Positions 42,261 to 53,100 of a stretch of 64,000 nucleotides of DNA are shown here, in pieces; the stretch's first letter is position 1, and every line of letters begins with the position of its first letter. This DNA comes from Chalciporus piperatus. Taxonomy: Eukaryota; Basidiomycota; Agaricomycetes; Boletales; Boletaceae. The stretch spans positions 1 to 64,000 of the forward strand of contig JBBPTG010000039.1 of NCBI GenBank assembly GCA_038093975.1, given 5' to 3'. Both the position numbers and the translations under genes were made by a program. The notes beneath the pieces are model-generated. The model worked only from the letters and a program-made list of their open reading frames with translations, was not told where the DNA came from and did no database searches.

Positions 42261-45200
42261 ATGACTTCAACATCTCGTCCCTTTTCAGGTCAATCGTATG
42301 GAACCACTGGCAGTACCACGCGTCTTTGGACCGCCCAATCGCGATCGGGAACGGCCCGCCCAGGAACTGCTCGCCCTCAGACAGCCGCGTCGACGAGACA
42401 TGAAGGTAGCTATATAATCGCTCTCGTGGAAAGCCGTGGTGTAGCGCACGAGGTGGGCATCGCTGCGATGGACAAAGACACTGGACGCGTGATGTTAGTC
42501 CAGGTAAGGCGAACGCGTCCTAGTACCGAATCATTCCCTCGAAGTTACGCGTCGAATGTATAACACGTGTCGTCGTATGAACTAACGTCGACGAACGCGA
42601 ACTTGAAGCTCGCAGATTGCCCGACGTATGTGAAGACACTACATCAGATGCATGTTCATTATCCGTCGCTCGTTCTCGTCCCCGATACGTTCATCGCTGC
42701 CACGGACGCGACGTTGGCTTCTGCTGGGAAAAAGCCTCCGACCACTTCGTTGTTGGTTCAATTTATCATGGAGGAATTTCCCAACGTACCAGTGGAACCC
42801 GTTGCGCGAAAGTACTGGAATGATGGCGCAGGTGAGTCACTTGTGCACCCCCAACGGTGTAGCCAGCAATAAGCTACTTCAGGGATGGATTTCATCACGC
42901 AGTTGTGTGCCGAAAACGACGAGCGCGCTGCCACACTCGTCTCTGTATCGGACAAGTGCAGCATATATGCGTCTCAGATGTGTATGTTATGCTAACACCG
43001 ACGCACAACAGGTACTATGCGCTCTCAGCAACGTGTGCGTTGTTCAAACATGCTGAATATCGTTTGAATACGCGTTTTGCGGCGGGTTCTCTCCGCATAC
43101 GATATGCTTCCGTCGAAGGTACCATGCTGATAGATCCAGAGACGGCGAGAAACCTCGAACTCGTCAGCAATATCATGCACAAGAAATCGTCTCATACACT
43201 CTTTGGGTAATTTGGCCAACATACTTGCGCGCACCGTAGCCAGGTGGCCGATTAATCAACTTGCGCTTTCAGTGTTCTTAATCATACGTATACGGCCATG
43301 GCATCCCGCTTACTGCGTACAAATATCTTGGCACCGTTAACAGGTATTCCGCCTCTTGGGACGACTAACCATAATCTTGAACTATCTTGCGTCTTAGGTC
43401 TCGAGGCTATCAATGCACGCCTCGACGCCGTAGCGGGTAATCTACATGCATTGTTTCATATCCCTATCTTGACTTCCGTTTAGAGCTGGTTCAAAATGAA
43501 GACCAGTTCTCTGCGATACGTGATGCCCTCAAATATCTGAACAAGCTGGACTTTGATAAGCTGATATCATCAGTTAGGGGATCTCGCCTCGATGCCGTGT
43601 TGACGCTTACATTTTCTTGTCGCTCAGCTCGCAGCCTTCGAAGTTCGCCCGTCGAACTCTGCAAAAGCTGCGTCCGCTCGAGTTTCACAGATGCTTGGTC
43701 TCCAGAGTATCGTGCGGAGCTTGCCTTTCTTGCAGAAGGCTTTGTCGAACTGCAAATCTCAGCTCTTGCAAATTATCTATGAGGTAAGTGCCCCGAGGTG
43801 CTCGGTGACAAGGAGAAATTTACACTGATTTACCAACAAGATGGTCTCAGATAACAGACTCGCGCTCATAGCCGACCTTGTCGCGGACAATTTGAATGAT
43901 GAAGTCGGTTCTAACAAGGTCTTCGATTATACTGAATGTATCTCCAACTGCTGACCTTGCTTCCGCATCTCAGGGGGGTTTGGCAGCCGTCAACGCTCGG
44001 GTATACGCAGTGAAGGTGCAAAAACACTTAGGATAGGTCGATGTCCTGCTTACGTCGACCCTTTTAGGCAAACCGTAACCGTCTCCTTGATGTTGCCCGA
44101 GAAACGTTCAAGGAGAACGTGGGCGATATTTATCAGTTGAACACTGCTCTGTCGGAAAAGCACGGTTTGCCTTTAACCCTGGTCTATCAACAGAGCTGTT
44201 TCGTTTTCGCATTGAAGAAAGATGAATTAGAAGGAGAGCTACCCAACGGTTTTCTGAATGTTTCGGCGCAGAAGGGAAGGTGGTTATTCTCGAGCATGGA
44301 ATTGGTATGTATATTCCTACATTGGAGTTCACGAGGATGAATTGGCACCGATCGGACTCTCACAGAAGAAATTGAATGCGCGGATGAAGGACGCACTGGA
44401 CGAGACCCTGATTCTTAGTGACAAGCAAGGATCCGTTCGTCTAAACTCTAATTTGTTCTGAAGTTATCTCGTAGGATCATCCAAGAGTTGGTGATCGAGA
44501 TCTTGTCGTACTCGGGTGCCCTGTATACTGCGTCGGAAGCGGTGGATATCTTCTCCTTCACTCTCTTTGTGGCTTCTAACTTTGGGCAGGTTGCCTTGGT
44601 TGATCTGCTTTGGTCGTTCGCGCATGCATCTATCAGTGAGTATCGATCTTGTGATTGAGTTTGTGTTGATTATCATTGCAGTGAGAAACTACGGTATTTG
44701 TCCAGTATTGTGCCAAGGGAAACCCACTTGATCGACTTGTGTAATCGGGTAGACCGTCCTGAATTTACAGGTACTCTCGCGGTCAAGTCTGGTCGGCATC
44801 CGATTCTGGAAACTGTTCAGGCTGCTGGAACATTGGTCGCGAACGACATTTATTGTTGTGATGCGTCTCATTTCCAAATCGTTCAAGGACCAAAGTAAGT
44901 TCTCGTCGTTCTCTGAGAGAAACTCACAAAATATGTTGCTACTAGCATGTCTGGTACGTTTGTCATTAGTTGGTCCCAGAGAACTTGCCACATTTTCCTT
45001 CAGGAAAGAGCACATACCTTCGTCAGACTGCCCTCCTTGTAATCATGGCCATGTGTGGTTGCTTCGTTCCTGCTGACTACGCCAGCTTTCGGTGCGTTAT
45101 TACTCTAGGCTTCCTCGCTACCCAATGGACTAAGGCATATCTCAGTATTCACGACGCCCTTTTGTCACGTCTATCCAATGACGACGATATGGAGAAGAGT

Positions 45201-46213
45201 CTGAGCACGTTCGCCAGTGAGATAACTTCTTCGGCAATGATCTTAGGTATGTATTACGCGTTGTGCTGTGATTGACGCCAACACCTTGGATAGGCCTCGC
45301 CACACCTAGAACTCTTGTCCTGGTGGACGAACTGGGCCGTGGTACCTCTCCTTACGAAGGTGTTGGCATGGCACATGCCATTGCAGAGGAACTCATCAAG
45401 ATCAAGGTTTGTTTATGATTGATATTGGACAGCGCTGATATTTGTATAGTGCTTCGTCTTGTTCGCAACGTTCGTGAATATCTTCTTCGGTATTACCCCC
45501 AATTCTGACATTTAGTAGGCACTTTCATGAGTTAGCAACGACATTATCCAGGCAACCTTCGGTGGTAAGGTAATAGTCACATCTCCCAGAAGTATCTCAG
45601 AACTACTGAAGCTCTTCAGCCTGCACCTTTCAGTTCAGGTAGGTCACATTCATTTCTCGACGCCAATCTGATAAGCCTCACATCCGTTAGCGAACGCGGA
45701 GATCCGCATCGAATATCGGCATGGTGTTCAAATACAAGTTGGTGGCTTCATGCACGCGCTACTGCACGTTTCCTTACTCCATCATAGAATAATGGATGGC
45801 GTTCCCGAAAACTTGGATCACTATGGTTAGCTTCGGTGATCCGCCGTATTGCTCAAATGATCGTTCAATATCACTAGGGCTTGAATTGGCTCGACTCGCT
45901 GATCTCCCGAGCGATGTTATAGAGGAAGGTAAGAGGGTAGCTAAAGCACTTGCAGACTTGCATGCTCGGAGGGAAGAACAGAGTCAGACAAGTATCTTGG
46001 CAATTCGTCGCCGAGCCGTCGTGAAGGTGCGTGCAGTTTACCCAATTCAGGCAGAGGCACTCATCCAAGGCCGGGGACGTGGTCTAACATAAGCTCCGCT
46101 CTCAACTCACACAAGCCCTTGATTACTCCGCGCTCCCTGAGGAGGAACTGGTATCGTATCTCGCTCGGTTTCAGAAGGATCTGATTCAGGTTTTCCACGA
46201 GACCTCTGTTTGA
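42261..46213 (+). CDS. MSH4: MSH4, meiosis-specific MutS homologue
   Basis: An intron-rich gene with exon 1 at 42261-42503 and a stop at 46211-46213. Reading through the splices gives MutS domains in order. An N-terminal connector starts [22 protein letters not shown]. The core contains [20 protein letters not shown]. The lever/clamp region contains [18 protein letters not shown]. The ATPase has [19 protein letters not shown], then Walker [18 protein letters not shown] (split over three exons), Walker [17 protein letters not shown], and the H-loop HFHELATTL. The helix-turn-helix end is [22 protein letters not shown]. There is no mismatch-binding domain I, as expected for MSH4. It pairs with MSH5 to stabilise crossover intermediates in meiotic prophase. 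One intron uses a GC donor (GCAAGG). No disabling change was seen. Confidence 0.9.
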
Positions 46214-46610
46214 CCGATTTCAATTTCCACTTTGTTCTCACACGTTCTGTGGCTTGTCAATCGATCTGCAATTTTCCCTTTCTTCTCATCGCACGGAGCT
46301 CCAAGTGGTGTTATCAAACCGACGACGAGATAAGACAAAGTGATCGAGGTTACGGTCGGGATTACGGCATCGCCTGTTCGCTATACCCCGCGTCTCGGGA
46401 CCAAGCAAGCCCCGGACCTTAGCCATCTCATTTGTCGACCTGGCCTTCCTTGCATATCTAACTGGGCTGTAGTAACGCTTGATATTCCGATTGGTTGGCT
46501 CCACCCATATTTATCGACGTGGAATGTTCAGGCATAGTTCTGCTGTACCAGCCTTCCTATCTCCCGAACAACCTCTCGAGTTGACCTTTATCCCCCAGTG
46601 ACAAGGACTA
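46214..46610. other. intergenic region, no gene seen
   Basis: Between MSH4 and the FAD oxidoreductase. It presumably holds the MSH4 terminator and the next promoter. Confidence 0.5.
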
Positions 46611-48621
46611 ATGGGTAACTGTCTTTCACATTCCCAGAGAACTGAAACTACCCACAAGAGCGATTCTGAGAAACGTGGCATCGCTTCGGGAGCGATATCG
46701 TGCCCAGTACTTCCCATTCAAGAGCCAACACAGTCGTTTTGGACGTTCCCGCCATCTTCCATCGCCACTCACACTTCCAGCGACAGCTTGCCCACCCATG
46801 CAGACGTCGGTGAGTTCCGGCTTGACGAGCACTACCCCCCGAGCTCACTCGCGTGCTACCCTGCAGTCATCATCGGGTCTGGAATATCAGGCGCATCGTT
46901 CGCGAGGACCTTGCTAGACATTGACCAAGCACGAAACGATGATAGTAGACCTTTGAGCGTTGTCATGCTTGAGGCTCAGGAGACATGTTCCGGGGCGACG
47001 GGCAGGTGGGCTAGGGTATGACCGACGATCGTGAAATTTCACTGATCGTGGCCACGCTGTCGCGCAGGAATGGAGGGCATATCAACCCACCCCTATACCA
47101 CGACTACGAAGACCTGAAACTGAACCTCGGTGCTCGCACGGCTCAGAAGATCATTCGGTTCCGACGTGCCCATTTGGAAGTGCTGACGAGGGTTGCGGCG
47201 GAAGAGGCAGACGATGCTGACTGTCGGGAGGTGCAATCCGTGGACGTTTTTTTCGACGACACTGTTTTCGTCGAGGCGAAAAGAAAGTTGGGCATTTATA
47301 AAGCCGAAATGCCACAGGAAGGCAGCACGTATCACGTTTGGGAAGGGGAAGAAGCTCGAATGGTGCGTGTTAGGATTGGCTGATGAATCGGATGTTCGTT
47401 CCAACTCTCGTCATCACTAGAAATTCGACCTGTCATCGCTGGCTGTGGGTTGCATCACGACCCGTGCGGGAGCTGTACATCCCTATCGATTTGTCACCGA
47501 CATTCTTTTACGTCTCCTGGAGGAATATCCTAAATAGTGAGTATATTTCTCGCAGTCTAAAATGTCTTTTTACTCACCAGCGCCTCCTTGACTGAGCACT
47601 GTGTAGCTTCCAACTCTTTACGCGAACACCATGCATCTCCATCACCGAGCCCTCGTCTACGAACCCCTTTTACACCTTGACCACGCCTCGCGGACAGATT
47701 ACCGCTTCACATGTGGCCCATCTTACGAACGCATATGTCGGTGGACTCGTCCCAGGGCTTGTCAATGTCGTGTACAGAGTGCGAGAGACGATGAGTGCAC
47801 AACGTCCTGGCCGGGCACTCCAGTTCCAAGGATTCGACGATAACAACCGGGTGAAGCACGGACGACGATCCTATGTCTTCTATGACAGCCCTTCCAAGAA
47901 AGGGTTCGACTACCTCACACAACTCTCCGATGGCGAACACGAGCTCATGTTTGGTGGCGGTTTTGAGGCGGTGCCTGATTCCAATGTTAACAGAGGACCT
48001 GACTGCAGGCTGGCGAAGGAACGGGGTATGTATGACGTGCATAGCGCAGCCCATGTTTCAGGAGCACTCCCCGTCTACTTCGGAGCTAGGAACTGGGGAG
48101 CTGAGGGTATTTCTGTGGTCGACTCGGAATCAGATGGCACGGGTGAAGATGGCGGGGTGGGAGCTCAAAGTCCCTGGGCGGCCGGAAGGGTCAAAGCCCT
48201 TTGGAGTGGTGTTCTGAGCGTTTCGGTAGACGAATTCCCTTGGGTGGGCCGAATCCCCAGCGCTATCTCGGGCCGACGTTCGCCTTCGGGAGTGTTACGA
48301 TCCCCAAACGGCCAGGGTACGAGGATGTCGAACCCTGGTGAATGGGTCGCAGCAGGGTACTCTGGCGAGGGAATGGTACACGCATGGTTATGTTCGCGGG
48401 CGGTTGCATTGATGGTTCTTGGACTCGATCACGCAAAGGATGTGGAGACTGAGGGAGCGTACGGCGTTGGGAAAAGCGTTGAGGAATGGTTGCCGGCTTG
48501 TTATTGTATCACGGAGTCACGCTGGAGGACGGCGTGCAAGGATTTGAAAGGATTGAGGCATGGCAAGGGCATAGTTGCGCGGGGAGGAGCGGGTAAGATG
48601 AAGGTTTATACGGGTGTCTGA
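46611..48621 (+). CDS. FAD-dependent oxidoreductase (D-amino-acid-oxidase/DAO family)
   Basis: Exons 46611-47005, 47068-47362, 47421-47536 and 47607-48621 give 606 aa with phases closing. The dinucleotide-binding fold has YPAVIIGSGISGASFARTLL (GxGxxG) at about residue 88, then VVMLEAQETCSGATGRNGGHI, the second conserved Gly-rich strand of the family. A GCITTRAGAVHPYRFVTDIL block aligns substrate and FAD. The C-terminal FAD-binding stretch reads WVAAGYSGEGMVHAWLCSRAVA. The family oxidises amines or amino acids. The 80-residue N-terminal extension, MGNCLSHSQ..., starts with Met-Gly-Asn-Cys, which could be N-myristoylated and palmitoylated. The substrate is unknown. Confidence 0.85.
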
Positions 48622-49328
48622 GCAACTCCTTGCACGGGTGTCGAACTATTGAATACCCTTCGACTGGTACTATGTGTAGTACGGCTGTACTAGTAGGCCT
48701 TGTCTCGTTACCGTACATAATTATGTAATCCACGCCTGCCTTCAGAATCAAAGCTCCCAAACAATTTCTTCACCGCGACCACGTACACTGGGTTCTGTTT
48801 GCATCGACTCCGTGTAGGATCCAACTTATGCTCCCTTGCAGACAACATTGGATCAAAGATCGCGTAGTTCGCTCTAAATTGCTCACCAGTTTGTGAGTTG
48901 TTCCAGGTGTCACTCACTTTGCCTGGGATCTAGCTCCCGTCGCGTTCATCCAAGAATCCGAGTGCGTATGTTTTTCACAGCGAGCTTGGTATGTCTCTTG
49001 AGTTGAAACTTACAGTCGAAAAGGCCATAATGCATACGTTTGACCGCAAATCTTCGTGAATTACCGTCATGCCATCTATCAGAAAGATAAATCTCCACTG
49101 ATTTTGACCTCAAAAGTCATGCATTGTGGCCTTTTCTACTGTACAACACCCCATTGAAATATATTCCTTAAGACTCCTTCCGCAGCTACATCGCACCAAC
49201 CGAGAGTTTTGCTTTGTGTCAACAAGTGATTTCGACTCGCAGGACTTCGGAACACAGCGCTGGGAGGCATTGTCAGAAGCGAATGGTTATTGAGGATGCG
49301 CCTACTTACATAGAACTGTGAGAGTGAG
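48622..49328. other. intergenic region with one weak gene candidate
   Basis: Aside from the possible small gene at 48708-49070 on the minus strand, no feature is supported. Confidence 0.4.
48708..49070 (-). CDS. small hypothetical protein (uncertain)
   Basis: A possible two-exon reading begins MTVIHEDLRSNVCIMAFST. It splices at GTAAGT to IPGKVSDTWNNSQTGEQF...FDPMLSAREHKLDP and ends VRG-like at 48708. The donor and acceptor (CTAG) keep the frame. About 90 aa, no recognised family. The codon pattern is protein-like, but evidence is thin. It could also be a fragment of an older gene. Confidence 0.3.
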
Positions 49329-49952
49329 TCAAAGGTTGGGACGAGCAGAGTTCGCCGTATACCATCGCTTCACCACGTTGACTCTCTCCGACAAGTCCTT
49401 CATCTCTTCGCCCATCACTTGGTACGGAATTTCCAGCTCAGCGAGGATCTCTCGGAAGAGGTGGAAGGAGCGTTCGTGTTGTTCCAAGCTACGCACGCCG
49501 TCGTCGACGAGCCATTCTGGTACCCGGCCAAGCAGCAAAAACTTGGCCTTTCGATATCGTTGAAGCGCATGTTGGAAGGTAGGATCTCCGACTAACACCC
49601 TTTTCTTGTGTTGTGCCTGACGTTCGTCTTTCGCTGTCAAGACCGCGTATACGATTGGGTCGACGCCCGACCTATCGCTCAGAACAAGGCTCGCATCTGC
49701 TGCCTGTGTCCTCAGCCGGACCTCCACTTCTCTCTCCATTTGCGCCAACATAATCGCCCTCTGCATCTCTATCGTATCAACATCCGCTTTAGTGAAGCCT
49801 TGCTTTTTCATGACTTGGCGTGCTACTTCGGTGATATAGCACCACGAAGGTACATTCAGGGATTGGGCAACCGCATTGCAGAGCGTCGTTTTTCCTGTGG
49901 AAGATGGGCCGACAACATACAGTTCGGTGAACGGTAATCGATTGTCGACCAT
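49329..49952 (-). CDS. P-loop NTPase of the AAA_28/NadR-kinase-like type
   Basis: A single exon of 207 aa starts MVDNRLPFTELYVVGPSSTGKTT. The Walker A motif GPSSTGKTT is at residues 16-24. A helical RQVMKKQGFTKADVD segment, then SLVLSDRSGVDPIVYA (Walker B-like, D-R-S-x-x-D) and a C-terminal EWLVDDGVRSLEQHERSFHLFREIL region match the AAA_28 family. That family includes NadR-type and TTD14-like kinases/GTPases. The actual substrate is not visible. It starts 158 bp from, and is divergent to, the RdRP-helicase gene. Confidence 0.75.
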   Translation of the reverse strand: MVDNRLPFTELYVVGPSSTGKTTLCNAVAQSLNVPSWCYITEVARQVMKKQGFTKADVDTIEMQRAIMLAQMEREVEVRLRTQAADASLVLSDRSGVDPIVYAVLTAKDERQAQHKKRVLVGDPTFQHALQRYRKAKFLLLGRVPEWLVDDGVRSLEQHERSFHLFREILAELEIPYQVMGEEMKDLSERVNVVKRWYTANSARPNL

Positions 49953-50110
49953 GACTGCGAGTTTTGTTGAATGGGCTCAGTTGCTGTTGGGGGTGGGAAC
50001 ATATAGTGGGTGTTTCCTTCCTAAATGCGCTCTCTAGATGCGTCGACTTTTATCTTCTCATCAAGCCACCATCATCTACCCACGGCACGCCTCTGCCAGT
50101 GTGACTCACC
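49953..50110. promoter_or_regulatory. short divergent promoter, NTPase / RdRP-helicase
   Basis: Only 158 bp separate the opposed start codons, so most regulatory DNA must be shared. A CATATAGTGG sequence near 50000 is the only TATA-like element. Confidence 0.45.
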
Positions 50111-53100
50111 ATGTACACCCTCCTCGCGAATCCTGCTCAAGACCAGGATTCTTGGATCTTTACTGTTCCAACCAACCACCTTGCCTTACCCAGAAGGCGA
50201 AACGAAAAGAATATTTATGGCAAGTTCATCAAGTTCACTGCAGAGGCGATCACTCTGGAAATTTCTCTGTTTCCGAGTAATCGCATCCTCAGAAGCGATG
50301 ACCCGACAAAGTTCCTGGTTGTATCATTCGAAAAACTACGTTTTCCCGAGGGCGGTTTGCGAGTCACTGCAGACTACATCACTCGGCTGATGAAAACCGG
50401 TCTATTTCTCAATGGCGTGCAATATCGCTTCTACCATCACAGTAACAGTCAGCTGGTAGGTGGTGGATAATCTTTGTGTTACAGTTCCTTACACCTATCG
50501 CAGCGGAGCAGAACATGTTTCATGCGCGGAGCCAACAATGGTGCTGAACTCGACAACAGGATCTACGTTTTGGGGGATTTCGGAAAAATCATGAATGCAG
50601 CGAAACGTAGGTCTCCCCGTGCGTCGGACTATACGTCAAGTGACCACGCACGCTTTTTAGGTGCTAAACGCATTGGCCTCTTGTTCTCTGCTGCGGAACT
50701 CGACATCCAGTTGGATCCTAAATGGATTGCCGACATCGATGACATTGAAAATTCGGACACCGTCTTCTCCGATGGGTGTGGTCTTATGACCAAACATTGG
50801 GCGGTTCAAGTTAGCAAAGCAAAACGGATTATATTTCGCAACCAGCGCTACGTCCCGAGCGTTCTCCAAATCCGGTATGCCGTTATGCCTTGAAGGTCTC
50901 TCGTCTAACAGCGAGCTTCATAGGTACTTGGGATACAAAGGTGTGCTGATGATGCACCCCGAAATGGACAAGGAGAAAAAGTACCTCGCCAAGTTTCGGA
51001 AGAGCATGAAGAAGTTTACGACGACTCAAGACCACTCGTTCTCGGTAGTGGGGTATTCGAAGCCTTACGCGTTTGGGCGTCTGAACAACGACATCATCGT
51101 CCTCCTCTCTAGCCTCGGTGTCACCACAGAAAAGCTTGAAGCCAAACAAAATGAATACTTTCGGTGGATCGAGGAAGCGTCCATGGATGTGCCCAAGGCG
51201 ATCGATTTCACTTCTTGTCTCGAGCAATACGACCTTGCAGAACGCATCCTTTTGAATGGCCTGGACGATCGCACTGTTAGTGCGCAAATCCGAAAAGCTC
51301 AGATGGCGGAAGTATCGCAGTTCCTGAAGAACGAGAAGCCAAGGACACGAATGATCATCCATAAGTCACGTCTCCTCTACGGCGTTTGCGATCCTTTCAA
51401 GGTTCTCAAAGAAGGTCAGGTCCATATCCGAATTACATCTCAGAAAGGGGCTACAACGCCGATTAATGGGGATGTCCTTGTGGTCAGAAACCCGTGCCTT
51501 CACCCTGGTACGACAAACTTCCATGGTCCTGAGACTGCCAAGGAATTCTGACACGCATATAGGTGATTGTTTAAAATTGCGGGCTGTCGCTCATCCGAGC
51601 TTGGAACATCTGGTCGATTGTATCGTTTTTGCTTCTGTCGCGGAACCAAAGCATCAAGCTGCGCCCGCAATGAGTAGCGGGGGCGATTTGGATGGTATTT
51701 CCACTAATTTATCGTTTCTGTCACGAAACTAACAATGATTGTAGGTGACAAATTCTTCGTATGTTGGGACCCAGACGTGGTTCCTCCTCGTGTGCACGAA
51801 GTGAGTATCTGTCAGTCCTCGTGTGCACGAAGTGAGTATCTGTCAGTCATCCCGCACCGGAAGTATCGATTCGATATGCAATCAAGTCCTACGACTATCC
51901 ACCAAATAAGGAACGTCCTGGTGGACATGTCACGAGGCAAGATCTAGCCAGTCACTTCGCAATGTACAATAAGTGAGTCGTTGCCTTTTCTTACCATCAG
52001 GTTCGAAGTATCTGAAGATTTTGAGAACAGCGTTGGACTCGCCAAGGTCACTAAGCTACACCAGCAGTGGCTTCGATGTGGTCCGAAAGGCGCGATGAGC
52101 GCCGAATGCCAGGAGCTCAATGCTTTGCATTCGCAAGCCGTAGATGGAGCGAGGGTTACTATTCCCGAAAGGTTACGCAAGCCCCCAGCTCCAGAGGGTA
52201 AATTCGTATTGGACGTCCTTGCAGAAGCTGCCGAAACCTTCCGAATCCGCTTTACGGGGCAAGTAGCGGCCGATCTAGACCCTGCTACGACCACTCCCGA
52301 AGACGCCGAAGACGTTCTCGCCCAACTTTTCAAGAGCAAACTGAAAGCCATCTCCGAATACGAACTATTCAACATGGCGGTGGCTTTCGCCAGGAAGTTC
52401 TCCATCAACTTGTACGAGTTGAAGCCCTATATTGCTCACCTTGACTTTGGCGCGTTGGCTGCTCACGAGAAGCACGTCATCAGCACTACGCTGGGACTTT
52501 CTCCCCCTGAACATCGCAGGATGTGGAACTCGCTGCTAACCTCTGATATCTTGTCGGAGCGGGATATCCAGCAACGCCAGCTCAATCGGCCGTTGTCTAT
52601 GCAACGATTATACTCATCACGAGAGAAAACCACGGCCACCTTTTTCCAATACCTACAGATCGCAATGGAGCAGTTCTCGCGAAAGTTGCTTATCCTCCAG
52701 GTACGTTAATCATTCCTAAGCACGCCATTCAGTCTTAATAGTCTGCTCTCTATCAGACAGATGACCGATTCGCCGTCGGAATCTTCATCCGAGGGACGAC
52801 ACTCTGGGATGAAGATCCCGAAGTCGACGACAACGTTGTTGTTTGTTCCTTCATGCCAAAGGCTTCTGAAGCGATGTCTGTCTACCGCCCTTGCACCGTC
52901 GGATACAGGTTGCATTGCAGCGATGGTAACTTGCAACTGTATAACAAGAACCGTGCGGACACATTCGTCTTCATCGCTCGGTCTCGTGAGACCGGTGAGG
53001 ATGTCCGCACTAGCATTGCCTTGCAAAAAATCTCGAAGCGGGTTGGACAGGCACGTTGGTATCACCTTAACTGCGTGTTATGTCCTGAATGGGTTTCCAG

